Shown: positions 9,294-16,962, counted from the stretch's first letter. The stretch is 64,000 nt of DNA from Bacteroidia bacterium (GCA_030426955.1 JAUHXS010000002.1:248001-312000); one strand, 5' to 3'. Notes: generated by a model from the sequence alone, not told the origin. Numbers and translations are program-made.

Positions 9294-10856
9294 ATGAAAA
9301 AGGAGAGAAAAGAAAAGTTTGAAACTTCATCTGGTATAGAGATTAAGCCTGAGTATAATAAGGTAAATGATCTAGAGCCCTCGGCTGGGCAATTCCCCTA
9401 CACCAGAGGAGTCCATGAAAGTATGTATCGTAGCAAGCTATGGACAATGCGTCAATATGCTGGATTTTCAACGGCTGAAGAATCGAACAAAAGATACCAT
9501 TACTTACTCAATCAAGGTACAATGGGCTTGTCTGTTGCTTTTGATTTGCCAACACAGATTGGGTATGATTCAGACCATGATTTTGCAGAGGGAGAGGTTG
9601 GTAAAGTAGGTGTTGCTATCGACTCGATTGATGATATGGAAATTCTTTTTAAAGGTATTGAGCTTGAAAAGATTTCTACTTCGATGACGATCAACGCGAC
9701 TGGCTTTATCTTACTGGCGATGTATATAGCACTGGCTAAAAAGCAAGGAGCAGATATAAAAAATATTTCAGGAACAATTCAGAATGATATTTTAAAAGAG
9801 TATGCTGCTAGGGGTACATATATATATCCACCTAAACAGTCGATGCGTATCATTACAGACATCTTTGAATATTGCAGTTTGAATGTTCCGAAGTGGAATA
9901 CCATCTCCATATCAGGCTATCATATTAGAGAAGCAGGGTCTACGGCTGCACAAGAACTGGCCTTTACCTTAGCTAATGGCAAAGCTTATGTAGAGGCTGC
10001 AATAGAAAAAGGTTTAGATATTAATGTGTTTGGCAAACGTCTTTCATTTTTCTTTAATGCACACAATAATTTCTTTGAAGAGGTGGCTAAATTCAGAGCG
10101 GCAAGAAGAATGTGGGCCGATATTATGAAAAAGCTAGGTGCTACGGAACCAAGAGCACAAATGTTGAGGTTTCATACACAGACTGGAGGCTCTACACTGA
10201 CAGCACAACAACCAATGAATAATATTTCTAGAGTTACGCTGCAAGCACTTTCTGCCGTATTAGGAGGAACACAGTCTCTTCATACCAATGGATATGATGA
10301 GGCGCTTTCTTTGCCTACAGAAGAAGCTGCTAGGATTGCCTTAAGAACACAACAGGTGATTGCCAATGAAAGTGGTGTTGTAGACACAGTAGATCCGTTG
10401 GGTGGTGCTCCATTTATTGAGTCTTTGACAAATGAAATAGAAGAAAAGGCGATAGAATATATCAATAAGATTGATGCGATGGGAGGAGCAGTTAAGGCTA
10501 TAGAGGAGGGATATGTTCAACGAGAAATAGCTAACGCCTCTTATAAATATCAACAAGCGGTTGAGACTGAAAAGGAAGTAATTGTCGGTGTAAATAAATA
10601 TCAAATTGAGGAAGAGGTAAAAGAAGCTTCTTTTAAGGTAGATGATTCAATTAGAAAGGTGCAAGCGGAAAAAATAGAACGATTAAAAGCCAGTAGGGAC
10701 AATAAAAAAGTAGCCGATTGTTTAAAGCAATTAGAGAAAATTGCAGATTCTGACAAAAACTTAATGTCGACTGTAATTGATGCGGTAGAAAATAGAGCAA
10801 CACTTGGAGAAATTGCCGACATTTTGAGACAAAAATTTGGCGAATACAAAGGTTGA
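9294..10856 (+). CDS. Methylmalonyl-CoA mutase-type large subunit (catalytic domain only)
   Basis: The 520-residue protein is the TIM-barrel substrate domain of a B12-dependent acyl-CoA mutase, which interconverts methylmalonyl-CoA and succinyl-CoA or a related pair. Landmarks are [47 protein letters not shown] and [14 protein letters not shown]. The Tyr of ESMYR and the Arg of KEYAARGTY occupy positions usual in methylmalonyl-CoA-specific enzymes, though I place them by eye. No cobalamin-binding domain (DxHxxG) is present, so a separate small subunit must exist elsewhere. The last 60 residues are a charged helical tail. It ends the acyl-CoA dehydrogenase operon and is followed by a terminator. 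Confidence 0.88.
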   Translation: MKKERKEKFETSSGIEIKPEYNKVNDLEPSAGQFPYTRGVHESMYRSKLWTMRQYAGFSTAEESNKRYHYLLNQGTMGLSVAFDLPTQIGYDSDHDFAEGEVGKVGVAIDSIDDMEILFKGIELEKISTSMTINATGFILLAMYIALAKKQGADIKNISGTIQNDILKEYAARGTYIYPPKQSMRIITDIFEYCSLNVPKWNTISISGYHIREAGSTAAQELAFTLANGKAYVEAAIEKGLDINVFGKRLSFFFNAHNNFFEEVAKFRAARRMWADIMKKLGATEPRAQMLRFHTQTGGSTLTAQQPMNNISRVTLQALSAVLGGTQSLHTNGYDEALSLPTEEAARIALRTQQVIANESGVVDTVDPLGGAPFIESLTNEIEEKAIEYINKIDAMGGAVKAIEEGYVQREIANASYKYQQAVETEKEVIVGVNKYQIEEEVKEASFKVDDSIRKVQAEKIERLKASRDNKKVADCLKQLEKIADSDKNLMSTVIDAVENRATLGEIADILRQKFGEYKG

Positions 10857-10900
10857 TTTTACAACTGGCTGATTTTCTTGCGCTAATAATTATGTTTTCT

Positions 10901-10938
10901 AAAACTCAATAATATCAAGTATTTCTGAGTTTTTTTTC
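10901..10938 (+). terminator. Rho-independent terminator after the mutase gene
   Basis: AAAACTCA at 10901-10908 pairs with TGAGTTTT at 10926-10933, with an inner AATA/TATT extension, and the descending arm runs into a T tract to 10938. It sits 45 bases after the mutase stop and separates that operon from dnaA. Confidence 0.65.
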
Positions 10939-11088
10939 TTACATTTAATATAATTTTAACAAAAAAATGGCGATTTCATCATACTGTTGATTAAATTAAA
11001 AAGTCAATAGCAAATTCGTTTTTTTTTAAACTTTTTTATGGTCAACTTAGATGCCCTTTTCGAAAAAACTAAAATAGAAGATTAAACG

Positions 11089-12525
11089 ATGACAGAACCA
11101 CATGTAGCCGTTTGGGATAATTGCCTGAAAATCTTTAAGGATAATGTAAATATCCAAAGCTACAAGACGTGGTTTGAGCCAATTCGACCAATTAAGCTCG
11201 AAGGAAGTGTTTTAACAATAGAAGTTCCAAGTCAATTTTTCTATGAATGGTTAGAGGAGCATTATGTTACTTTGCTGAGAAAGACAATTGAGCGAGAGTT
11301 GGGCAAAGATGCTCGTTTAGAGTACAGTATTGTTGTTGAAAATAGCTCAGGTTTTAAAAGTCCCTATACAATTAATATTCCAACTTTTGGAAATACGCCT
11401 AGTAAAAATCCGGACGTTTCTGTTCCGATTAATATAGGCAATTCAATTAAGAACCCTTTTGTGATTCCAGGATTAAAAAAGATCAACATCGATCCTCAGT
11501 TGAACCCTAACTACAACTTTGAGTCTTTTGTAGAAGGTGATTGCAATAGATTAGCAAGGTCAGCAGGTTTTGCAGTGGCAAACAAACCAGGAGGAACATC
11601 TTTTAACCCACTGGTGATTTACGGAGGTGTTGGTTTAGGGAAAACACATTTAGCACAAGCAATTGGAAATCAAGCTAAGCAAAACTTTAACAATAAAACG
11701 GTTCTTTATGTTTCGTCAGAGAAGTTTACCAATCAGTTTATAGATGCATTAAAGAATAATTCGATCAATGACTTTGTGCATTTTTACCAGTTAATTGATC
11801 TGTTAATTATTGATGATATTCAGTTCTTTGCTAACAAAGAGAAGACACAAGATATCTTCTTCCATATATTTAATCATTTGCATCAATCAGGTAAGCAGTT
11901 AGTATTAACATCTGACAGACCTCCAAAAGACTTAGAGGGCATCGAAGAAAGATTGTTATCACGTTTCAAGTGGGGGTTATCTGCAGACCTTCAGGTGCCT
12001 GACTTTGAAACGCGTATTGCTATCCTAGAAAAGAAAATGCATGCAGACGGTATAGAGCTTCCAAGAGATGTTGTCGAGTTTGTTTCTTACAATATTGATA
12101 CCAACATCAGAGAGCTAGAGGGCGCTTTGATCTCGTTGCTAGCACAATCTAGTTTGAATAAAAAAGAGATAGATTTAGAAATTGCGAAGAAGATCATCAA
12201 GAACTTTGTAAAAAGTATTTCTAGAGAAGTATCTATCGACTTTATCCAAAAAATGGTTTGTGAGCATTTTCATGTACCCATTGAAAAAGTTAAAGAAAAG
12301 ACTAGAAAAAGAGCCATCGTTCAAGCACGTCAGCTATCTATGTTTTTAGCGAAGAGTTATACTAAAAACTCATTGAAACTAATTGGTAAGCACTTCGGTG
12401 GTAGAGACCATAGTACAGTGATACACTCTTGTCAGGCAATACAAAATCTTTTAGATACCGATGAAGAGTTTAGAGATAGCGTAGATGAGTTGAAGAAGAA
12501 GATTCAGATGAGCAGTATCTCTTAG
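11089..12525 (+). CDS. dnaA: Chromosomal replication initiator protein DnaA
   Basis: DnaA binds DnaA boxes at oriC and melts the origin. The 478-residue protein shows all four domains: an N-terminal DnaB-contact domain (1-85), a short linker with Asn/Pro, the AAA+ domain with Walker A GGVGLGKTHL (about 184-193) and Walker B LLIIDDIQFF, and the C-terminal DNA-binding domain with GRDHSTVIHSCQ. The 232-bp upstream region is AT-rich, but I see no convincing run of DnaA boxes there, so oriC cannot be claimed at this site. Confidence 0.98.
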   Translation: MTEPHVAVWDNCLKIFKDNVNIQSYKTWFEPIRPIKLEGSVLTIEVPSQFFYEWLEEHYVTLLRKTIERELGKDARLEYSIVVENSSGFKSPYTINIPTFGNTPSKNPDVSVPINIGNSIKNPFVIPGLKKINIDPQLNPNYNFESFVEGDCNRLARSAGFAVANKPGGTSFNPLVIYGGVGLGKTHLAQAIGNQAKQNFNNKTVLYVSSEKFTNQFIDALKNNSINDFVHFYQLIDLLIIDDIQFFANKEKTQDIFFHIFNHLHQSGKQLVLTSDRPPKDLEGIEERLLSRFKWGLSADLQVPDFETRIAILEKKMHADGIELPRDVVEFVSYNIDTNIRELEGALISLLAQSSLNKKEIDLEIAKKIIKNFVKSISREVSIDFIQKMVCEHFHVPIEKVKEKTRKRAIVQARQLSMFLAKSYTKNSLKLIGKHFGGRDHSTVIHSCQAIQNLLDTDEEFRDSVDELKKKIQMSSIS

Positions 12526-12617
12526 TAAAATTTCTAAGTTTTTATTTTCACCATTAAAGCTTGTTGGATTAAACGCTTGGAAATTTAAGAATTTGTTAGT
12601 TCTTTTGCATACTCACT

Positions 12618-12702
12618 GGAGAGGTGGTCCAAAGGACTCCCTTGGAGGTGAGTGGCTGAAACCAACGGTTTGTCCCAAAGGACTCCTATGGAGCTAAATC
12701 GT
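12618..12702 (+). pseudogene. Interrupted 5' half of tRNA-Ser(GCT) with two hairpin inserts
   Basis: The first 44 bases of the intact tRNA-Ser at 12966 recur here without substitutions but are split in three. Segment 1 (12618-12627) equals tRNA bases 1-10; then 20 foreign bases (12628-12647); then tRNA bases 11-35 (12648-12672); then 21 foreign bases (12673-12693); then tRNA bases 36-44 (12694-12702). The two inserts resemble each other (TCC..AAAGGACTCC..GGAG) and each folds into a short hairpin with an ACT loop. The second insert lies inside the anticodon, between G and C of GCT. The tRNA 3' half is absent. The GIY-YIG start codon lies six bases further on. Confidence 0.9.
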
Positions 12703-12708
12703 TGAAAT

Positions 12709-12951
12709 ATGTTCTTTGCATATATATTGAAAAGTTTAAAAGATGGGAGATGCTACTATGGTAGCACTAACAATTTGCGGAATAGACTGGAGAAACATAA
12801 CAAAGGGTATGTCAAGTCAACTAAGCAAAGAAGACCTTTTGAAATTATATACTTTGAAAAATTTGATACTAGAAAAGAAGCATTTAATAGAGAAAAGTAT
12901 TTCAAGAGTGTTGATGGCTATATTTGGCTAAAGAAAGAAAAAATCATTTAG
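12709..12951 (+). CDS. GIY-YIG endonuclease-superfamily protein
   Basis: An 80-residue single-domain GIY-YIG protein. The two motif strands are read as AYILKSL and CYYGST (the Y-x-Y/x-x-G signature near residues 4-20), followed by NNLRNRLEKHNKG with the conserved Arg, and the later catalytic Glu region TRKEAFNREKYF and a KxxxG-like end. Stand-alone UvrC-like members of this size are frequent in Bacteroidota; their biological role is not established. The gene starts just after a broken tRNA-Ser 5' half and ends 14 bases before the intact tRNA-Ser, so it sits between two copies of its neighbour tRNA. A homing or tRNA-targeting role is inference. Confidence 0.85.
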   Translation: MFFAYILKSLKDGRCYYGSTNNLRNRLEKHNKGYVKSTKQRRPFEIIYFEKFDTRKEAFNREKYFKSVDGYIWLKKEKII

Positions 12952-12965
12952 AAACTTAACTTACT

Positions 12966-13054
12966 GGAGAGGTGGGTGAGTGGCTGAAACCAACGGTTTG
13001 CTAAATCGTCGTGCTTGGAAACAGGCACCGCGGGTTCGAATCCCGCCCTCTCCG
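12966..13054 (+). tRNA. tRNA-Ser(GCT)
   Basis: Acceptor stem GGAGAGG/CCTCTCC with discriminator G at 13054, anticodon stem ACGGT/ATCGT with loop TTGCTAA (anticodon GCT), a long class II variable arm, T-stem GCGGG/CCCGC with loop TTCGAAT. The 3' CCA is not encoded. All arms pair, so this copy appears functional, in contrast to the broken copy at 12618. Confidence 0.96.
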
Positions 13055-13147
13055 CTTTTACTCTCTGTAGCCTTGGCGAAAGGGAGTATCGTTCTTTGAA
13101 GATGGTAGACTATTGTGAAATTTTGATAGCCTGTCATAGAGAGTTTC

Positions 13148-13163
13148 AGCGGACAAGTCCGCT
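13148..13163. repeat. Perfect palindrome upstream of the broken tRNA-Pro copy
   Basis: AGCGGAC at 13148-13154 and GTCCGCT at 13157-13163 are exact inverted repeats with a two-base AA loop. No T tract follows, so it is not a typical terminator. It is within the segment that differs between the upstream flanks of the broken and the intact tRNA-Pro copies. Confidence 0.7.
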
Positions 13164-13174
13164 AAACAATCTTA

Positions 13175-13233
13175 CGGGGTGTAGCGTCAGCCTTCGTTGC
13201 ACTTTGACTGACAAGCAGTCCGGTTAACCGGAC
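13175..13233 (+). pseudogene. Interrupted 5' part of tRNA-Pro with palindromes
   Basis: Bases 13175-13186 equal the first 12 bases of the intact tRNA-Pro (13284), preceded by the same TTA. A 28-base insert bounded by GTCAG/CTGAC inverted repeats follows. tRNA sequence then resumes as GCAGTCCGGTTA at 13215-13226, and the D-loop is extended into the perfect 16-base palindrome GTCCGGTTAACCGGAC (13218-13233). No anticodon arm, T arm or 3' acceptor follows, so this is a 5' fragment only. Confidence 0.85.
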
Positions 13234-13283
13234 GAAGCTTTTAAATAATAATTTGGTATTATTAAATTGATAGGCTGAAATTA

Positions 13284-13358
13284 CGGGGTGTAGCGCAGTC
13301 CGGTTAGCGTACCTGGTTTGGGACCAGGTGGTCGCAGGTTCGAATCCTGCCACCCCGA
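13284..13358 (+). tRNA. tRNA-Pro(TGG)
   Basis: Acceptor stem CGGGGTG/CACCCCG with discriminator A at 13358, anticodon stem CCTGG/CCAGG with loop TTTGGGA (anticodon TGG), T-stem GCAGG/CCTGC with loop TTCGAAT. CCA is not encoded. All arms pair, so it appears functional. Confidence 0.96.
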
Positions 13359-13362
13359 CATT

Positions 13363-13402
13363 GCCCATCGAAGCTTTATGCGAAGATGGGCTTTGTCTTT
13401 TT
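13363..13402 (+). terminator. Terminator after tRNA-Pro
   Basis: GCCCATC (13363-13369) pairs with GATGGGC (13385-13391), followed by a T-rich tail TTTGTCTTTTTT. It ends the tRNA-Pro transcript five bases downstream of the tRNA. Confidence 0.75.
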
Positions 13403-13556
13403 TATAGGCTTTTAGTTTTCAATAAGTTATATTTTCCTTCTCGTGATTTTTTGCTTTTTATTGAGCATTTTCTTGAAAACGATTTTATGCGGGTTTCAGA
13501 GGTGTTTTATTGTGAGTGTCGTGACCTATAGTATGTCTAAATTTGGGGCGCGAAAT

Positions 13557-14273
13557 TTATTTAACCTTGTTGTAATTTCTGATGGCAACAAATTTCCGCT
13601 TTTTGCCATTACCAAATATTGCATAGCCTAGATATAATAGAGGTGCTGATATTGGAGCCAAGAAAAAGTAGTCATCTTCATTTACAATTGCAATTGGAAT
13701 AAATGAAATTGCAGTAGCCATTAAACAGCTTCCAATAATGTAGTAGTTTTTTCTTCTATTAAAGATTTTAATGGATTCTTGATTATCCGAAAGCATCTCA
13801 TACAATAAAGGATTTTTAAATTCTTGTAATCCGCTATCTTTCTCTAAATAATCAATATGTGTCCATCTTGGGTCTGGGTCTTTTTTGTACCAAGAAATTT
13901 TACCGCTATCTATGGGAAATACCCAAGAATTATCTTTATACGGAAATCCGGAAATTGACTTATAGTCTCTATACCGTACATTTAGCCGTTTTATATATTC
14001 GGTTTCATTTGGAAAAATTGAATCCTTCTTAGAATGTAAGTAAAGTTTTATAGAGTCTTTCTTGCCAAGAATATTAAAACCAGAATACACAGTATCTAAA
14101 GTTCCATTAAGAAATTTAACCTCAAAATTGTATTTCACACTATAATTAGTTGGGAAATATATGGGCACCCTATAACCAGGACTAACTGATATGCCTGTTG
14201 GTGCACCGAATTGCGCAAAACATTTGTAGGCAAATAGGATAATGCCAAAAAGAAGTGTAGTTTTCTTTAACAT
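13557..14273 (-). CDS. Hypothetical exported/membrane protein
   Basis: I do not recognise this 238-residue protein. It has an N-terminal signal-like segment (TTLLFGIILFAYKCFA), a central soluble part rich in Tyr, Lys and Asp (RYRDYKSISGFPYKDN), and two hydrophobic segments near the C-terminus (about 176-193 and 200-217) followed by a basic tail (GNGKKRKFVAIR). It lies convergent with the tRNA-Pro terminator in the accessory stretch, with no operon partner on its strand. Confidence 0.65.
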   Translation of the reverse strand: MLKKTTLLFGIILFAYKCFAQFGAPTGISVSPGYRVPIYFPTNYSVKYNFEVKFLNGTLDTVYSGFNILGKKDSIKLYLHSKKDSIFPNETEYIKRLNVRYRDYKSISGFPYKDNSWVFPIDSGKISWYKKDPDPRWTHIDYLEKDSGLQEFKNPLLYEMLSDNQESIKIFNRRKNYYIIGSCLMATAISFIPIAIVNEDDYFFLAPISAPLLYLGYAIFGNGKKRKFVAIRNYNKVK

Positions 14274-14332
14274 AAAGTAATTTACAAAAAAATGATTGGA
14301 TTGTAATTGAAGAATATTATATTGATAATAAT

Positions 14333-14698
14333 ATGATGAAAGTAGGAAATAGATACTTTATACCGCTGATATTTTGTGTTATTTTAGTATTAGTAACGTT
14401 TGCACTTGAAAGATTTGAGGTGATTGAAACAATACTATTCCAGGGCGTGTTAATCACAGCAACCATGTTTTACGTTCTGTATGTGGTATTAGTGACATTG
14501 CTTAAGCTTTTCATTAAGAAAGACTTTTTTACAGGAACAATTGCCTTTGGATTAGCACTCTTCTTAGTTGGGCAACTTTATAGATTGATGCATTGGCCAG
14601 GTGGAAAGATAATGGTATTAATAGGTATTGTGGTGACAGTTCTATTTGCTTTGATAATGTTTTGGCAAGGAAGAAAGGAAAAAGCTAATTTAAATTGA
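14333..14698 (+). CDS. Small membrane protein with GldL-like helices
   Basis: A 121-residue protein with four hydrophobic helices and almost no soluble part. The segment LYRLMHWPGGKIMVLIG resembles the second-helix motif (HWPG) of GldL, the gliding/T9SS motor subunit, but the protein lacks the long GldL cytoplasmic part, so it is at best a GldL-related fragment family and not a motor subunit by itself. It is transcribed divergently from the preceding hypothetical and converges, with a 14-base overlap, on the next leftward gene. Confidence 0.6.
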   Translation: MMKVGNRYFIPLIFCVILVLVTFALERFEVIETILFQGVLITATMFYVLYVVLVTLLKLFIKKDFFTGTIAFGLALFLVGQLYRLMHWPGGKIMVLIGIVVTVLFALIMFWQGRKEKANLN

Positions 14699-15167
14699 AA
14701 ATAGTTTTAAAGAAATTCTTAAGTCCTGTTGAATTATTATAGTGAATGCTAAACTGCCAATAAGTTCCAAACCTATCCTTTTCACTTAATTTGATTGTAC
14801 AGTTCTTTAGTTTCCAAACTATATCGTATTCCAGTTTACTTCTTTTTCTCAAAGTGCCGTGTCTTCCTAGTTCTTTAATTATTTGAGACTTTAGCAATTT
14901 GAATTTGTCTTCACTGATATTAGAATATGCTTCTGTAAGCCTTTTGTTTAATCCAGTAGACCATCGCATTATAACCAAATCAAGTTCGAGGTTTTCAAAT
15001 ACCTCTTCAGTTTTCCAGACTAGGTCAGTTCGCTGTTCTGAATGTTCTATTAGCTCTGGACTCCCAAATGACTTCAGACTTTCAAAGGGTGTTTCCCAAG
15101 GTAAAACTAAGCCAGTCTTGATTAATGGAATGCCTATTTCTAATTTATTTAATAATACCGTATTCAT
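14685..15167 (-). CDS. Hypothetical protein, coupled to the upstream membrane gene
   Basis: Not recognised. From the ATG at 15167 it has 160 residues, soluble and charged (LELDLVIMRWSTGLNKRLTEAY, GTYWQFSIHYNNS). Longer readings upstream overlap the neighbouring gene out of frame and are unlikely. Its ATG overlaps the stop of the upstream gene as ATGA (15164-15167), so translation is probably coupled. The two proteins likely act together, but no function can be given. Confidence 0.6.
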   Translation of the reverse strand: MNTVLLNKLEIGIPLIKTGLVLPWETPFESLKSFGSPELIEHSEQRTDLVWKTEEVFENLELDLVIMRWSTGLNKRLTEAYSNISEDKFKLLKSQIIKELGRHGTLRKRSKLEYDIVWKLKNCTIKLSEKDRFGTYWQFSIHYNNSTGLKNFFKTIFNLN

Positions 15168-15697
15168 AGTTGCTGGTTCAGCTTTTCGACCAAATATTTT
15201 GCTTCGGCATCGTCCAAACTTAAACCAAATGAATAAGTCTTTAATCCATAATCGAATTTTATTTTTCCTTCTCCAAGCCCCCAAACTGCCCAACTACGGT
15301 CTCCATTCCAAAAATTAGAGGTCGTTTTTTCAAAGTTAAAATCCTTTATATCCCTTTTGTTTAACACTCTCTTTGTTCCGATATTAAATACCGTTCTTTT
15401 GAAATGAACTTCATCAAAGTCAAATTCCAGCACCTCTTGGCCAAAATAGCCCCATAGTAAAAAAAATGTAATTGCAAGACCACCTACAAGCCATCCACAT
15501 ATCCAAAAAAGCATGAATCCATCAATAAGTCCATTCTCACTTTTTCCAAGGGTTGCTAGGGCCATAATAATGCCAAATAACCAACCACCAAGCCAGAATG
15601 TTCCAAATATCAGTGCGAACCAATTTTTCCTCGAGGGAATATTGACTTTAAGTCTTCCATTTGAATTTGTCTCAATTTTTGCCCTTCCATTGTTCAT
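15164..15697 (-). CDS. Hypothetical two-helix membrane protein with PH-like tail
   Basis: A 177-residue protein. Two long hydrophobic segments (about 27-48 and 60-86, FWLGGWLFGIIMALATLG and LVGGLAITFFLLWGYFG) are followed by a beta-rich soluble tail with alternating strands (EVLEFDFDEVHFKRTVFNIG), which resembles bacterial PH-like membrane proteins. The resemblance is by pattern only. It is the first of a two-gene leftward unit, ATGA-coupled to the next gene. Confidence 0.6.
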   Translation of the reverse strand: MNNGRAKIETNSNGRLKVNIPSRKNWFALIFGTFWLGGWLFGIIMALATLGKSENGLIDGFMLFWICGWLVGGLAITFFLLWGYFGQEVLEFDFDEVHFKRTVFNIGTKRVLNKRDIKDFNFEKTTSNFWNGDRSWAVWGLGEGKIKFDYGLKTYSFGLSLDDAEAKYLVEKLNQQL

Positions 15698-15763
15698 ACC
15701 TAAATGGAAATTACAAAAAATGGTGGAATTGTAATTTTGGTGAAAAGATAGTATATTCTAAGC

Positions 15764-16024
15764 ATGATTTTAAGTTTCGGAGGTTCAGTAGCAGCAATGA
15801 TTCACAGTATTAAACAGAATACTGCGTTATTGAGAAAACGGGGTAAGTCTTGGGAGCTAGAATCAGGTGGAAAAAGAATAGGTAATCCAGACTTAAAAGC
15901 TATTAATGATAGTATTCTAGCACGGAGAATACGCAGAATTGAGGTTAAGAAAAGAACTAGGATTATTTGGAGACTTCTTTTTCTTGCCGTTATTATAATC
16001 GCTATCATTAGTATTTTCTTTTAA
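15764..16024 (+). CDS. Small hypothetical protein with C-terminal membrane helix
   Basis: An 86-residue protein starting MILSFGGSVAAMIHSIKQN, then a basic, charged middle (ARRIRRIEVKKRTR) and one C-terminal hydrophobic helix (LLFLAVIIIAIISIFF). Similar short proteins with an FGGSVAxM start are frequent in Bacteroidota and uncharacterised as far as I know. The last codons and stop are repeated, diverged, at 16833-16863, showing that the downstream duplication begins inside this gene. Confidence 0.65.
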   Translation: MILSFGGSVAAMIHSIKQNTALLRKRGKSWELESGGKRIGNPDLKAINDSILARRIRRIEVKKRTRIIWRLLFLAVIIIAIISIFF

Positions 16025-16090
16025 AAGTGCTGGTACAAAAGCCTTTCCAAGTTTGGTCGCAAAAAAGCCAGCCAATATATTTGCGACTCA

Positions 16091-16249
16091 ATGTCGCTGA
16101 CAAAATATATATACCTCAAAAAGAATAAGGATAAGAAAGGTAGGTCAGCGATTTACTTAAGACTGATTGTTGATGGTCGGGCAAAAGAAATATTCCTCCA
16201 ACGAAAAATCGCCCCAGAAAAATGGAATCAGGAAAAACAATCCGTATAG
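16091..16249 (+). pseudogene. Tyrosine-recombinase N-terminal (arm-binding) fragment, copy 1
   Basis: The open frame starts MSLTKYIYLKKNKDKKG and continues with IYLRLIVDGRAKEIFL and APEKWNQEK, the pattern of the Arm-DNA-binding domain at the start of Bacteroidota phage/transposon integrases (structure: strand-KKGxxPIYLRI-strand-xPxxWN). It stops at TAG after 52 residues; no core-binding or catalytic domain follows. It is therefore a remnant of an integrase, not a working enzyme. It sits immediately upstream of the first toxin-antitoxin pair. Confidence 0.8.
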
Positions 16250-16301
16250 GGAAGTAGTCAGGATGCAACTTTTTCACTAGATTTACGTTATAATTAATGT
16301 T
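16250..16301 (+). promoter_or_regulatory. Leader conserved ahead of toxin-antitoxin pair 1
   Basis: These 52 bases are identical to 17135-17186 ahead of pair 2. They start right after the integrase-fragment stop and end at the antitoxin ATG, and include ACGTTATAATTAATG. Perfect conservation next to diverged coding genes suggests a promoter/operator, or a recent shared origin. Confidence 0.5.
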
Positions 16302-16508
16302 ATGAGGCTTCTATTAGAAATAAAAGATAACAAAGCGGCATTCATTCTTGAACTACTTAAGAATTTTTCATTTGTGAAGGCTAAACCTCTTTCTGATGAA
16401 ACAGCTCAACTAATGGCGAATCTTAAAAAATCAGTTGATGAGGTTAATCTTGCCAAGGCAGGAAAGCGAAAGCTACGAACTCTAGACGAAGTTTTGGATG
16501 AGCTTTAG
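16302..16508 (+). CDS. Antitoxin of RelE/ParE-type pair 1
   Basis: A 68-residue acidic/basic small protein whose second half (LKKSVDEVNLAKAGKRKLRTLDEVLDEL) is the common toxin-wrapping tail seen in antitoxins of RelE-type modules. Its last bases overlap the toxin start by 11 bases. The C-terminal 30 residues resemble those of the second antitoxin (17187) while the N-terminal part differs. The N-terminal DNA-binding function is not evident. Assignment is by position and tail. Confidence 0.75.
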   Translation: MRLLLEIKDNKAAFILELLKNFSFVKAKPLSDETAQLMANLKKSVDEVNLAKAGKRKLRTLDEVLDEL

Positions 16509-16827
16509 ATTAGAAGTTACCCCTGATTTTGAAAAATCATTAAAGAAACTTACCAAGAAGTATCCTTCACTAAAGCAAGAAATAAAATTGCTGGGTTTGC
16601 AATTGAAAGAGAACCCAACTTTAGGGACTGCTATTGGTTTGGATTGCTATAAAATAAGAATCTCGATAAAGTCAAAGGGCAAGGGGAAATCTGGTGGAGG
16701 CAGGGTTATAACTCACCTTTATGTTGAGAAAGAAACAGTTTATTTACTAGCCCTCTATGATAAGTCTGAATATGAGAATATTTCAGAAAAATACGTTAAA
16801 GACCAAGTGAGAAGAATTAGAGAATAG
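16498..16827 (+). CDS. RelE/ParE-family toxin, pair 1
   Basis: A 109-residue basic protein. FEKSLKKLTKKYPSLKQEI, CYKIRISIKSKGKGKSGG and LLALYDKSEYENI are the helix-pair and central-strand features of RelE/ParE-fold toxins, which usually cleave mRNA at the ribosome or poison gyrase; which applies here is not decidable. It overlaps the antitoxin by 11 bases (ATGAGCTTTAG), typical for these modules. About half the residues match the second toxin at 17416. Confidence 0.85.
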   Translation: MSFRLEVTPDFEKSLKKLTKKYPSLKQEIKLLGLQLKENPTLGTAIGLDCYKIRISIKSKGKGKSGGGRVITHLYVEKETVYLLALYDKSEYENISEKYVKDQVRRIRE

Positions 16828-16944
16828 CTGTGTATAATTACCATTCTTAATATTTTCTTTTAAAAGCGCTGTTGCAAAGGCTTTTTCAAGTTAGATCGCA
16901 AAAAAGCTTTTCTTCGCTAAAGCTTCGAAAAACAAAAGCCAGCC

Positions 16945-16962
16945 TTCCGATAGCTATCGGAA
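16945..16962. repeat. Perfect palindrome inserted in repeat copy 2
   Basis: TTCCGATAGCTATCGGAA is an exact 18-base palindrome. The sister copy at 16058-16070 lacks 16 of these bases while flanking sequence (CAGCC ... ATATTTGCGACT) is retained, so the palindrome behaves as an insertion. Palindromes of this kind recur near the pseudo-tRNAs of this window. Confidence 0.85.

Larger units (their letters stand above)
15994..16301 (+). repeat. Direct repeat unit, copy 1 (integrase fragment and TA leader)
   Basis: This stretch recurs at 16833-17186. It comprises the 3' end of the small membrane gene, about 65 bases of spacer, a 52-codon integrase N-terminal fragment (16091-16249) and a 52-base leader (16250-16301). 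The leader is identical in both copies and ends directly at an antitoxin start codon. Copy 1 lacks two short inserts present in copy 2. Confidence 0.9.

Noticed and set aside
10857-11088. oriC next to dnaA.
   Set aside because: The region is AT-rich but I see no cluster of DnaA boxes; in Bacteroidota dnaA is not always at the origin.
13080-13130. A possible fossil of a GIY-YIG start (FEDGRLL-like reading) between tRNA-Ser and tRNA-Pro.
   Set aside because: Only about seven residues resemble KSLKDGRxY and stops follow at once. Too short to call.
14899-15318. Plus-strand open frame of 139 codons.
   Set aside because: It overlaps the ATGA-coupled leftward pair for its whole length and has no recognisable features.
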